In this document: in pieces, positions 1-8,617 of the stretch
Layout of the letters: every line of letters begins with the position of its first letter
Position numbering within the stretch: position 1 is the first letter of the stretch
Source: Thermohalobaculum sp039816045
Lineage (GTDB): Bacteria > Pseudomonadota > Alphaproteobacteria > Rhodobacterales > Rhodobacteraceae
Reading direction: 5' to 3'
NCBI GenBank assembly: GCA_039816045.1
Contig: JBCBYB010000010.1
Span: 1-64,000, forward strand
DNA: 64,000 nucleotides
Notes under the pieces: model-generated
Database searches by the model: none
Seen by the model: only the letters and a program-made list of their open reading frames with translations
Told to the model about the DNA's origin: nothing
Position numbers and translations under genes: made by a program

Positions 1-190
1 GCCCCCCCCCCGCGGCGCCCCCCCCCCCGCCCGCCCCCCCACCCCCCTGCGGCTTGGCGATTGGGGGTGCGGGGGGGGGCGGCGGGGTGCAGCGGCCAAG
101 GCGGCGTCGCGATAGCGATCGCCGACGGGTCGCAAATTCTGTCCGACTGGGCGCTTTGAACTCCTCTGCATGTCATCCCGGAGACCACTT
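1..190. other. C- then G-rich low-complexity start of window
   Basis: The first 50 bases are almost pure C runs, and bases 65–90 are almost pure G runs. No reading frame here resembles a protein. Sequence of normal complexity resumes near base 95, and a GGAGA ribosome binding site lies at 180–184 before the ATG at 191. The homopolymers resemble the tract inside the amidase gene at 17567–17590, so a low-quality assembly edge is the simplest reading. Confidence 0.6.
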
Positions 191-2655
191 ATGACCGATC
201 TTCCCAGCTCCGCCCGTGCCGTCATCATCGGTGCGGCGTCTCCGGCTGTTCCATCGCCTATCATCTTGCCGAGCTTGGCTGGACCGACATCGTGTTGCTC
301 GAGCGGCGTCAGCTCACCTGCGGGACCACCTGGCATGCGGCGGGTCTGATCGGGCAGCTCAGACCGAACCAGAACATGACGCGGCTCGCGAAGTACTCCG
401 CCGATCTCTACATGCGGCTCGAGGAGGAGACCGGGGTCGCCACAGGCATGCGCGCCACCGGCTCCATCACCACGGCGCTCACCGAAGCGCGCGCCGAGGA
501 GATCCGCCGTCAGGCCGGCATCGCGCGTGCCTTCGGGGTCGAGGTGGCCGAGATCTCGCCCGAGGAGACCAAGGTGCTCTATCCCCCGCTCGAGACGTCG
601 GATGTGGTCGCCGCCGTGCACCTGCCCGCCGATGGTCAGGCGGACCCGGCGAACATCGCATTGGCGCTGGCCAAGGGTGCGCGCATGAAGGGCGCGCGGA
701 TCCAGGAGGGTGTGAAGGTCACGCGCATCGCCCAGGACCGCGGCCGGGTAACTGGCGTGGACTGGGAAGGGCTCGACGGCACCGCCGGCCACATCGCTGC
801 GGATGTGGTGATCAATGCCGCTGGTATGTGGGCCCGCGATGTGGGCGCCATGGCAGGCGTGCATGTACCGCTCCATGCCTGCGAGCACTTCTACATCGTG
901 ACTGAGGCAATCGAGGGCCTCTCTCGCTTGCCGGTGCTGCGCGTGCCGGACGAGTGCGCTTACTACAAAGAGGATGCGGGCAAGCTCCTGCTCGGGGCCT
1001 TCGAGCCCAAGGCCAAGCCTTGGGGCATGGGGGGCATCTCCGAGAGCTTCTGTTTCGACCAGTTGCCCGAGGATTTCGACCATTTCGAGCCGATCCTCGA
1101 GGCCGCCGTCAGCCGGGTGCCGATGCTGGCCGAGGCGGGCATCCACACCTTCTTCAACGGCCCGGAGAGCTTCACGCCGGACGACAAGTACTATCTCGGC
1201 CCGGCGCCGGAGCTCGAAGGGTTCTGGGTCGCGGCCGGCTACAACTCTATCGGGATCGTCTCCTCGGGCGGTGCCGGCTGGGCGCTCAGCCGCTGGATCG
1301 ACAAGGGCCACCCGCCCTTCGATCTCTGGGATGTGGACATCCGCCGGGCGCAACCCTTCCAGACCAACCGGCGGTATCTCAAGGAGCGGGTCTCGGAGAG
1401 CCTCGGTCTGCTCTATGCCGACCATTGGCCCTATCGCCAGCCGGAGACGGCACGGGGCGTGCGCCGCTCGCCTTTGCATGAGCATCTGAAGGCCCGCGGC
1501 GCCTGTTTCGGCGAAACCTCGGGTTGGGAACGGCCGAACTGGTTCGCAAAGCCCGGGCAGACGGCAGAGTACGAGTATTCCTGGGGCCGGCAGAACTGGT
1601 TCGAGAATGCCGCCGAAGAGCACGCCGCGATCCGCTCGGGGGTGGGCATGTTCGACCTCTCCACCTTCGGCAAGATCCGGGTCGAGGGGCGCGATGCCGA
1701 GGAGGTGCTGCAGCGGCTCTGCGGGGCGGATATGCGCGTCGCGCCGGGCAAACTGGTCTACACCCAGTTCCTGAACGATCGCGGTGGGATCGAGTCCGAC
1801 GTGACCGTGACGCGCCTCTCGGAGCGGGTGTTCCTGGTGATCACACCGGCGGCGACCGTCCGGCGCGACATGGCCTGGATCCAGGCGCATATGCCGGAGG
1901 ACGCGCATTGCGTCGCCACCGATGTCACGGCGGGCGAGGCGGTGATGGCGGTGATGGGGCCGAAGGCGCGCGATGTGCTCTCTGAGATCATCCCACAGTC
2001 GCTCGACAACGACGCGTTCCCCTTTGGCACCATGCAGGAGGTCGAGATCGGCCTCGGACGGGCCCGCGCGCACCGGGTCTCCTATGTCGGTGAGCTTGGC
2101 TGGGAGATCTATGCCGGGGCCGACCAGGCAGGCCATGTCTTCGAGGCGATTGAGGAGGCCGGGCGCCCGCACGGGTTGCGGCTCTGCGGGCTCCATGTGC
2201 TGGACGGTTGCCGGATCGAGAAGGCCTTCCGCCACTGGGGCCATGATATCACCGATGAGGATCATGTGCTGGAAGCCGGGCTCGGCTTTGCGGTGAAGAC
2301 TGAGAAGGAGCCCTCGCGCTTTGGCGACTTTTTCGGCCGCCAAGCGGTGCTTGCCAAGAAGCAGGAGGGGCTGCAGCGCCGCCTTGTGCAGTTCCGTCTG
2401 ACCGACCCGGAGCCGATGCTCTATCACAACGAACCGGTGCTGCGGGACGGCGAGCTCGTCGGCTACCTGACCTCGGGCAACTATGGGCATCATCTCGGCT
2501 CGGCGATCGGTCTCGGCTACGTGCCGTGTCCAGGAGAGAAGGCCGCGGATGTGCTCGGATCGCGCTATGAGATCGAGGTGGCGGGGACACGCGTGGCTGC
2601 CGAGGCGAGTCTTAAGCCAATGTACGATCCCAAGTCGGACCGCATGCGGATGTGA
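191..2655 (+). CDS. FAD-dependent oxidoreductase with GcvT domains (dimethylglycine/sarcosine dehydrogenase-like), frameshifted near its start
   Basis: About 821 residues if one frameshift is repaired. Family knowledge: these proteins oxidise N-methyl groups of glycine derivatives with FAD and pass the one-carbon unit to tetrahydrofolate on a GcvT-like half. Seen: an N-terminal DAO-type Rossmann start (AVIIG), then an FAO_M-like middle and C-terminal GCV_T and GCV_T_C regions (roughly residues 440–810) with the motif YVGELGWEIY. ATG 191 follows a GGAGA site, but the frame slips by one base at about 231–236, exactly in the GxGxxG FAD loop. Adding one G there restores GGGVSGCSIAYHLAE and joins the long downstream frame. 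The first ATG of that frame alone is 292, which would lack the dinucleotide-binding loop. A sequencing error is likely, but a real inactivation is possible. The exact substrate is not determinable from sequence. Confidence 0.8.
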
Positions 2656-2658
2656 CCC

Positions 2659-2672
2659 CTAACACCTGTTAG
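2659..2672. promoter_or_regulatory. palindromic operator-like site 1 (CTAACA-N2-TGTTAG)
   Basis: This is a perfect 6+6 inverted repeat with a 2-bp spacer, just after the stop of the oxidoreductase gene. A near-copy lies 70 bp downstream at 2729–2742. The form fits a dimeric TetR- or GntR-like repressor, but no such regulator is encoded in this window. Confidence 0.4.
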
Positions 2673-2680
2673 AATTTTCT

Positions 2681-2704
2681 CGCCGGACCCCTTTTGGTCC
2701 GGCG
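2681..2704 (+). terminator. hairpin after the GcvT-type oxidoreductase gene
   Basis: A perfect 9-bp stem, CGCCGGACC (2681–2689) with GGTCCGGCG (2696–2704), closes a 6-base loop ending in TTTT. It starts 26 bases after the stop codon. No T tract follows, so it may stabilise the transcript end rather than terminate transcription. Confidence 0.45.
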
Positions 2705-2728
2705 ACGCTCGTCCTATATCCTGTCTAC

Positions 2729-2742
2729 CGAACACTTGTTAG
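2729..2742. promoter_or_regulatory. palindromic operator-like site 2 before the SDR gene
   Basis: CGAACA-CT-TGTTAG matches the upstream site at all but one arm position. It lies immediately before the GGGAGACAGG ribosome binding region of the SDR gene. Together the sites bracket the likely promoter, which contains the -10-like TATATC at 2715–2720. Two phased sites suggest looping or cooperative repression of the dehydrogenase gene. Confidence 0.4.
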
Positions 2743-2755
2743 GGAGACAGGATCC

Positions 2756-3526
2756 ATGCGGTTCGACCAGAAAACGGCCATCGTCACCGGGGGCGGCTCC
2801 GGCATCGGCAAAGACATCGCCAAACGTTTCGTTGCCGAGGGGGGCTCGGTGGTGATCGGCGGACGGGACGCCGCCAAACTCGCGGCGGCAGCGGCGGAGA
2901 TCGACCCCACCGGTGTGCGCGTCGCGACCCAAGCGGGTGACATTGCCGAGCCGGAGACCGCAACGGCCCTGGTGGCAGCAGCCAAGGACCAGTTCGGCGG
3001 GGTCGACGTCCTCTTCAACAATGCCGGCGTCTTCAGGCCAAAACCCTTCCTGGAACTGGACGAAGGCGAGTACGACTGGTTCCTCGACACCATCCTGAAG
3101 GGCAAGTTCTTCATGGCGCAGGCAGCGGCCAAGGCGATGGCAGAGCGTGGCGGTGGTGCCATTGTGCAGACCGGCTCGATCTGGGCAATCCAGGCGATCG
3201 GGGCGACCCCCTCTTCGGCCTATTCCGCGGCCAATGCAGGGGTTCACGCCCTGGTGCGCAACCTTGCCATTGAGCTGGCGGAGAAAAAGATCCGCATCAA
3301 TGCCGTGGCGCCTGCAGTGGTGGAGACGCCGGTCTACGGCACCTTTATGAGCCAGGATCAGGTGGCCGAGACGCTGCCGAGCTTCAACGCCTTCCACCCG
3401 CTCGGGCGCAATGGTCAGCCGGGGGATGTGGCGGAGGCCGCGCTCTACCTCGCGTCGGACGCCGCGGCTTGGGTGACCGGTCAGATCCTGCCGGTGGATG
3501 GGGGTGTCACAGCCGGCCGCCACTGA
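2756..3526 (+). CDS. short-chain dehydrogenase/reductase with Asn in place of the catalytic Lys
   Basis: 256 residues, the usual length for a classical SDR, predicted to be a cytosolic NAD(P)-dependent oxidoreductase. Seen: the TGGGSGIG cofactor loop at residues 11–18, NNAG at 88–91, a serine at 141 (TGSIW), tyrosine 156 in SSAYSAAN, and the C-terminal PG-x3-ASDAAAWVTGQILPVDGG signature. The usual YxxxK motif reads Y156-S-A-A-N160, so the lysine that lowers the tyrosine pKa is missing. Either the enzyme uses an altered active site or it binds without classical catalysis. ATG 2756 follows a strong GGGAGACAGG site. A dedicated pair of operator-like repeats upstream implies its own regulation. 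Substrate unknown. Confidence 0.85.
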   Translation: MRFDQKTAIVTGGGSGIGKDIAKRFVAEGGSVVIGGRDAAKLAAAAAEIDPTGVRVATQAGDIAEPETATALVAAAKDQFGGVDVLFNNAGVFRPKPFLELDEGEYDWFLDTILKGKFFMAQAAAKAMAERGGGAIVQTGSIWAIQAIGATPSSAYSAANAGVHALVRNLAIELAEKKIRINAVAPAVVETPVYGTFMSQDQVAETLPSFNAFHPLGRNGQPGDVAEAALYLASDAAAWVTGQILPVDGGVTAGRH

Positions 3527-3548
3527 GATTGCATCTCATTGTGAACTC

Positions 3549-3582
3549 CGCTCTCTTCGGCTTTCAGTGGCCGGAGAGAGCG
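3549..3582 (+). promoter_or_regulatory. hairpin burying the decarboxylase ribosome binding site
   Basis: CGCTCTCTTCGG (3549–3560) can pair over 12 bp, with one G·U, to CCGGAGAGAGCG (3571–3582) around a 10-base loop. The 3' arm contains the GGAGAG Shine–Dalgarno sequence and ends one base before ATG 3584. In RNA this structure would hide the ribosome binding site. Confidence 0.45.
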
Positions 3583-3583
3583 C

Positions 3584-4984
3584 ATGACCAACAATCCGAT
3601 GGACTGGGGCCACAAGGCCCTCGACTGGGGACGGGCTTACCGCGCGGGCATGCGAGACCGGCCGGTGCGCGCTCAGGTGGCGCCGGGGGACATCCTCGCA
3701 CTTCTGCCTGAGAACCCGCCCGAGACGCCGGAACCGATGGAGGCCATCTGGGCGGATTTCGAGCGCATCGTGCCGCAAGGTCTCACCCATTGGCAGCACC
3801 CGCGTTTCTTCGCCTATTTCTCCTCGAACGCCGCGCCAGCCTCGGTGCTGGCCGAGCATCTGGTGGCGGAGATCGCGGCCCAAGGCATGCTGTGGCAGAC
3901 GGCCCCCGTGGTGACTGAGCTGGAGATGCGGATGATCCGCTGGCTGGCCGAGGCGCTCGGCCTGCCGGGGCACTTTACGGGCGTCACCCACGATACGGCC
4001 TCGACCGCGACCTTTACGGCGGTGCTGACCATGCGGGAGCGCGCGCTGAATTGGGCGGGCAACGCGCGAGGGCTCGCGAGCGGGCCGCGGCTCCGGATCT
4101 ATGCCTCGGCGCAGACCCATTCCTCGGTGGACAAGGCCGTGGTGATGGCCGGGATCGGGCGCGAGAACCTCGTGAAGATCCCGACGGATGACCGTTGGGC
4201 AATGCGTCCCGATGCCTTGGCGGAGGCCATCGCTGCGGATCGTGCCGCCGGACACCTGCCCGCCGGCGTCGTGCTGTGCGTCGGCGGGACGGGCATCGGT
4301 GCCTCGGACCCCATCGCCGACTGCATCGCGGTGGCGCGCGAGGCCGGGCTCACCACCCATGTGGATGCGGCCTGGGCAGGATCGGCCATGGTGTGCCCCG
4401 AGCAGCGGGTACACTGGGCCGGCATCGAGCAGGCCGACAGCATCGTCTTCAACCCGCACAAATGGCTGGGCGCGCAGTTCGACTGTTCGGTGCAGTTCCT
4501 CGCCGACCCGACCGACCAGATCCGCACCATGGCGATGCGGCCCGAGTATCTGCACACGCCCGGGCAGGACCGGGTCACCAACTTCTCCGAATGGACGCCG
4601 CAGCTCGGCCGCCCGTTCCGCGCGCTGAAACTTTGGTTCCTGCTGCGGGCGGAGGGGCTGTTGGGCATGCGCACCCGCATCGGCAATCACATCCGGTGGG
4701 CCCAGGCCTTGGCGGAGAAGGTTGCCGCAGAGCCCGGCTTTGAGCTGACGACGCCGGCGATGTTCTCGCTCTTCACCTTCCGGCATCTGGGGGGCGAGGA
4801 TCTTGATGCGCACACCCTCGCACTGGTGCAGGCGATCAACGACGACGGGCGGATCTATGTCACCCAGACCGTGCACGAGGGGGCGACGGTGATCCGCTTC
4901 CAGGTCGGCCAGTGGGACACGACCGAGGCGGATGTCGCCTTCGCCTGGGACGTGATCCGCGAGATCGCCGCCCGCACCGGCTAG
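3584..4984 (+). CDS. pyridoxal-phosphate-dependent aromatic-L-amino-acid-type decarboxylase
   Basis: 466 residues, typical of group II PLP decarboxylases (tyrosine, DOPA, tryptophan or related amino acids to the amine plus CO2). Seen: an N-terminal segment with THWQHPRFFAYFSSNAAPAS, the substrate/PLP region GVTHDTASTATF, the cofactor aspartate in THVDAAWAGSAMV, and the Schiff-base lysine K293 in FNPHKWLG. All catalytic landmarks are intact and the length is complete. It sits alone, 57 bases after the SDR gene and in the same direction, so the two may be cotranscribed. Its start is preceded by a strong hairpin over the ribosome binding site. The substrate cannot be assigned; a broad aromatic amino acid decarboxylase is the best family-level call. 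Confidence 0.9.
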   Translation: MTNNPMDWGHKALDWGRAYRAGMRDRPVRAQVAPGDILALLPENPPETPEPMEAIWADFERIVPQGLTHWQHPRFFAYFSSNAAPASVLAEHLVAEIAAQGMLWQTAPVVTELEMRMIRWLAEALGLPGHFTGVTHDTASTATFTAVLTMRERALNWAGNARGLASGPRLRIYASAQTHSSVDKAVVMAGIGRENLVKIPTDDRWAMRPDALAEAIAADRAAGHLPAGVVLCVGGTGIGASDPIADCIAVAREAGLTTHVDAAWAGSAMVCPEQRVHWAGIEQADSIVFNPHKWLGAQFDCSVQFLADPTDQIRTMAMRPEYLHTPGQDRVTNFSEWTPQLGRPFRALKLWFLLRAEGLLGMRTRIGNHIRWAQALAEKVAAEPGFELTTPAMFSLFTFRHLGGEDLDAHTLALVQAINDDGRIYVTQTVHEGATVIRFQVGQWDTTEADVAFAWDVIREIAARTG

Positions 4985-5025
4985 GATCCGTCTTCTGGCG
5001 CAATCCCGGTCGTGGGGGGTAACGA

Positions 5026-5492
5026 ATGGGCCGCAAGAACTATCTGGTCGAGGGGGCGTCCGGGACCGGCAAAACGACCCTCTGCCACGCGCTACGGCGA
5101 CGCGGCGTCCGAGCACTGAACGGCGATCAGGATCTCGCTCTTACCAGCGATCCCGTGACGGGCGAGCCATTGGAGGCGCCTCCCGACCTCGATGGCCCGA
5201 ACCGCGCCAGCTGGCTTCATGAACACCACATCTGGGTCAGCGCCAAAGTCAGGGCGGCGGTGCCCGATCACAGCGAAGCAATGACGTTTTTCTGGGGGGG
5301 GTCCAGGAACTCCCGTCAGTTTCTGGACCTCTTCGATGCGGTCTTGATGCGTTCGGAGGGCGTCCGAGCAAACGGGCATTGATCCTGCAGTTGCCTGCTT
5401 CCGGGGCGGGCCGTTTGCCGAGCGGCGTTGCGATCGACGCGACCCAACCGATCGAGCGTGTCGCCGAAGAGATCTTACGGCGGGTCATCTAA
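5026..5492 (+). pseudogene. P-loop nucleoside/shikimate-kinase-like gene with internal deletion
   Basis: The open frame from ATG 5026 codes for 118 residues with a clear Walker A loop (GASGTGKTT, residues 10–18) and a kinase-like middle ending FFWGGSRNSRQFLDLFDAVL near 5346. It then loses similarity and stops at 5382. A different frame, from about 5358, reads GRPSKRALILQL and then DATQPIERVAEEILRRV to a stop at 5492, the ending expected of this family. The stretch that should join them, with the NxRL-type lid and a run to GRP, is missing. I infer an internal deletion of some tens of bases that also shifted frame. The truncated 118-residue product would lack the lid and C-terminus and is probably inactive. 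Confidence 0.6.
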
Positions 5493-5585
5493 ACGGGCAC
5501 CCGCGCCATGCACCGGGCGTCTTGGCTAGGCAGGGGCGTGCCGCGGCGATAGTGTCTGGCCAGGAAACGACCGAGGGGACAGGTG

Positions 5586-6092
5586 ATGAGCGAGCAATTG
5601 CCGCACGAAAAGGGGTTTCACGTCTCGTGGGAGCAGATGCACCGCGACAGCCGGGCGCTCGCATGGCGGCTCGATCGCGGCGGTGCCAAAGCCGCGGAGA
5701 ACTGGCGCGCCGTCGTCGCCATCACGCGGGGTGGTATGGTCCCGGCCTGCATCATCGCGCGGGAGCTCAACATCCGCACGGTCGATACGATCAGCGTAAA
5801 GTCCTATGACCATCAGACCCAGTCCGAGGCGCAGATCCTGAAGTCTCCCAACCCCGACTTGATAGGAGATGGCGAGGGGATCTTGATCGTCGACGATCTG
5901 GTAGACACGGGTCGCACGCTTGAGGTCGTCCGGGCGGCCATGCCGAAGGCGCATGTGGCGACCGTCTATGCCAAGCCCAAGGGCGCGCATATGGTCGACA
6001 CTTACATCACCGGGGTCAGCCAGGACACTTGGATCTTCTTCCCCTGGGATATGGCGCTGATGTATGTGGACCCGCTTCGCGGCACGCGCTGA
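5586..6092 (+). CDS. gpt: xanthine phosphoribosyltransferase
   Basis: 168 residues from ATG 5586 (a GTG at 5583 is also possible); GGGGACAGGTG precedes it. Family role: transfers phosphoribose from PRPP to xanthine or guanine in purine salvage, in the cytosol or at the membrane face. Seen: the RGGMVPACIIAREL segment typical of Gpt, the PRPP-binding motif LIVDDLVDTGRT, and the C-terminal WIFFPWDM signature of XGPRT. Length is right for the family. The LysE gene follows 9 bases downstream, so the two are probably in one operon. High confidence at the family level. Confidence 0.92.
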   Translation: MSEQLPHEKGFHVSWEQMHRDSRALAWRLDRGGAKAAENWRAVVAITRGGMVPACIIARELNIRTVDTISVKSYDHQTQSEAQILKSPNPDLIGDGEGILIVDDLVDTGRTLEVVRAAMPKAHVATVYAKPKGAHMVDTYITGVSQDTWIFFPWDMALMYVDPLRGTR

Positions 6093-6101
6093 GGGGCAGG
6101 G

Positions 6102-6716
6102 GTGTTCGAGGCCTATCTCTGGCTCGCCGCGGTTTGGCTGGTCGCGGCGGCGACACCCGGGCCGAATTTCTTTGCGGTGATGCATGTCGCGGCACAGAAG
6201 GGCCGCCGCTCCGCCCTTGCGGTGGCGTTGGGAACGGTGGTCGGCACGGCGATCTGGGCGAGCGCGGGCTTCTTCGGTCTGGCAGCGCTCTTTGCTCTGG
6301 TCCCCGATGCCGCGGCGGCGATCAAGTTGGCCGGGGCTGCTTACCTCGTTTGGGTGGGCTTCGGTCTCTGGCAGGCCGCTTCAGCCGAGGAAACACCCGT
6401 CGAGAGCAGCGCCACCGGGGCGTTTCTGTTCGGGTTCGCCACAAACCTGGCAAATCCCAAGACTGCGGCCTTCGCGGCGTCGATCTTTGCGGTTGCGCTG
6501 CCCTCGGATGCCGGCGCTGGCGCGTCGCTTGGAGCCATTGGGCTGGTCTGCGCCATCTCCTCGCTGTGGTACGGCGCGATGGCTCTGATCGGATCGGGTG
6601 CCTATGTCGTGACGCTCTACCGGACTTGGCGGCGCGCTGTGCTGAGGACGACCGGCGTTCTCTTCGCCGGTTTCGGGATTTCGCTGGCCGCGGAAACCCT
6701 TGCCGAGCCGGGGTGA
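6102..6716 (+). CDS. LysE/RhtB-family amino-acid exporter
   Basis: 204 residues, the family's usual length. It is an inner-membrane transporter with about six hydrophobic segments, expected to export amino acids or their analogues by proton exchange. Seen: the N-terminal signature with ATPGPNF near residues 17–23, the G-x2-RR-A-x2-VALGT loop near 37–48, and FATNLANPKTAAFAAS near 111–126, all hallmarks of LysE/RhtB proteins. GTG 6102 follows GAGGGGCAGG closely. It lies directly behind gpt. The substrate is not predictable; the gene is intact. Confidence 0.88.
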   Translation: MFEAYLWLAAVWLVAAATPGPNFFAVMHVAAQKGRRSALAVALGTVVGTAIWASAGFFGLAALFALVPDAAAAIKLAGAAYLVWVGFGLWQAASAEETPVESSATGAFLFGFATNLANPKTAAFAASIFAVALPSDAGAGASLGAIGLVCAISSLWYGAMALIGSGAYVVTLYRTWRRAVLRTTGVLFAGFGISLAAETLAEPG

Positions 6717-6916
6717 GTGCTGCACTGCGGGAGGCGGAAAACGCCAAAACACGACGCTGCGGGGACAGTTTACGCCCCGGTCTCGCGATAGCGTTCAGAA
6801 CTGTGTTTGCTGAGGCCCGCCGATGCCCAAGCTTGTTGCGAAGATCGCGGCGAAGGCCGTTGCCGTCCGCCTGACAATCGGGGCGGACCGTGGGCGCGCG
6901 GCCCGAGGGTCGCCGC

Positions 6917-6960
6917 GGTCCTGATTGCTCTTCTCCCCATGAGTTTCAGAGATCAGGACC
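6917..6960 (+). promoter_or_regulatory. leader hairpin covering the ribosome binding site of the MttB-family gene
   Basis: GGTCCTGAT (6917–6925) pairs perfectly with ATCAGGACC (6952–6960). An inner CTCT/AGAG stem (6928–6931 with 6948–6951) adds four more pairs. The AGGA Shine–Dalgarno sequence at 6955–6958 is inside the 3' arm, and ATG 6967 is eight bases further. The arrangement suits translational control by RNA folding, or a DNA-level operator. Confidence 0.45.
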
Positions 6961-6966
6961 AAAACC

Positions 6967-8556
6967 ATGACCGACACAACGATACCGGCGACTCCTGCCA
7001 AATCCGAAGCCCCGCGCAACCGGCGCGCCGGTGGGCGTGCGGCGCGTCAGGCGCTGCGCGCGGCCCCACTTGCCGACGACATCCGTCCCGTCCGTGCGGG
7101 GTTCGAAGGGGGGCTCTATCGGCCGCTTTCAGAGGAGGGGGTAAAGCGCATCCATTCGGCCGCCCTTGATGCCCTGGAGCAGATCGGGTTGGCCGATGCG
7201 CCCGAGAGCGGGATCGAGATCCTGACCGGCGCAGGCGCGATCCTCGGCGACGACGGCCGCATCCGCATCCCGCGCGGGCTCGTGGAGGACATGCTGGCCA
7301 AGGCTGCCCGCGAGATCACGCTTTGCGGTCAGGATCCGCGGCATGATCTCCAGCTCAAAGGGCGGCGCGTGCATTACGGGACCGCTGGGGCCGCGGTGAA
7401 CCTCGCGGATGCCGAGACCGGCACCTACCGGCTCACGACCCTCCAGGATCTTTATGATGCTGCCCGCATCGTCGACCGGCTCGACAACATACACTTCTTC
7501 CAGCGTCCGCTGGTCTGCCGGGACATCGAGGACCCGCTCGCGCTCGACATCAACACCGTCTATGCCTGCGTGCGCGGGACGTCGAAGCACATCGGCACGA
7601 GCTTTGTCGAGGACACGCACCTCCCCAAATGCTTTGAGCTGCTGTACGCGCTGGCTGGGAGCGAGGAGGCCTATCGCGCGCGTCCTTTTGTCTCCAATTC
7701 CAACTGCTTCGTCGTGCCGCCGATGAAGTTTGCTACCGAAAGCTGCAAGGTGATGGAGGCCTGCATCCGCGGCGGCATGCCCGTGCTGCTGCTTTCGGCG
7801 GGGCAGGCAGGGGCGACGGCGCCCGCACCCATTGCCGGAGCGATCGTTCAGGCGGTGGCGGAGTGCCTGGCCGGCGTGGTCTATGTCAACGCCATGGCGC
7901 CGGGGCATCCGGCGATCTTCGGCACCTGGCCCTTTGTCTCGGATCTGCGCACGGGTGCAATGTCCGGCGGCTCGGGCGAACAGGCGCTGCTCACCGCGGG
8001 CTGCGCGCAGATGCACGCATTCTATGGCCTGCCCGGCGGGGCCGCGGCGGGCATTGCGGATGCCAAGCTGCCGGATATGCAGGCCGGCTGGGAGCAGTCT
8101 GTCTCCAACGTGATGGCCGGGCTCTCGGGGCTGAACATGGTCTATGAGAGCGTCGGGATGCATGCTTCGCTGCTCGGGTTCTGTTTCGAGAGCCTGATCC
8201 TCGGCGACGATATGTTGGGGCAGGTTATCCGCTGTGTTCGCGGCATCGAAGTCGACGAGGACAGCATCTCACTCGAGACCATCCGGTCAGTCTGTCTCGA
8301 GGGGCCGGGGCATTACCTCGGTCATGCTCAGACCCTCGGGCGGATGCAGACGGACTATGTCTATCCCCGCATCGCCGATCGCACGAGCCCGAAGGAGTGG
8401 GAGGAGCGCGAGCGCCCTGCGCCGCTCGATGGGGCGATCAAGATGAAGCACGAGATCCTCAACGGCCACTTTCCGCAGCATGTCTCGCCGGAGCGGGACC
8501 GTGCCGCGCGTGCTGCGTTTGAGATCGCACTCCCGCGGGAGGCTGTGGGGCTCTGA
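6967..8556 (+). CDS. trimethylamine methyltransferase (MttB)-family protein, non-pyrrolysine type
   Basis: 529 residues. MttB proteins demethylate quaternary or tertiary amines and pass the methyl to a corrinoid protein. Archaeal-type MttB needs an in-frame UAG for pyrrolysine; this gene is open throughout with no internal UAG, so it belongs to the non-pyrrolysine branch, whose known members act on substrates such as glycine betaine. Seen: family-like segments RPFVSNSNCFVVPP, the AGQAGATAPAPIAGAIVQ loop, and FGTWPFVSDLRTGAMSGGSG. Its first 40 residues are Ala/Arg-rich and probably disordered. No corrinoid protein or reactivase is adjacent, but a GcvT-type demethylating oxidoreductase lies about 4.3 kb upstream, so a role in methylamine or betaine catabolism is plausible. 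Expression may be gated by the leader hairpin. Confidence 0.88.
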   Translation: MTDTTIPATPAKSEAPRNRRAGGRAARQALRAAPLADDIRPVRAGFEGGLYRPLSEEGVKRIHSAALDALEQIGLADAPESGIEILTGAGAILGDDGRIRIPRGLVEDMLAKAAREITLCGQDPRHDLQLKGRRVHYGTAGAAVNLADAETGTYRLTTLQDLYDAARIVDRLDNIHFFQRPLVCRDIEDPLALDINTVYACVRGTSKHIGTSFVEDTHLPKCFELLYALAGSEEAYRARPFVSNSNCFVVPPMKFATESCKVMEACIRGGMPVLLLSAGQAGATAPAPIAGAIVQAVAECLAGVVYVNAMAPGHPAIFGTWPFVSDLRTGAMSGGSGEQALLTAGCAQMHAFYGLPGGAAAGIADAKLPDMQAGWEQSVSNVMAGLSGLNMVYESVGMHASLLGFCFESLILGDDMLGQVIRCVRGIEVDEDSISLETIRSVCLEGPGHYLGHAQTLGRMQTDYVYPRIADRTSPKEWEERERPAPLDGAIKMKHEILNGHFPQHVSPERDRAARAAFEIALPREAVGL

Positions 8557-8617
8557 CCTGGCTGATCTTAGCGAGCCGCGCCCTATCTCTTAGCGCCTGA
8601 GCGACAGAGGGGGCTCG

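Noticed and set aside
6967..8556. pyrrolysine-containing MttB
   Set aside because: The gene has no in-frame UAG, and no pyl genes are present.
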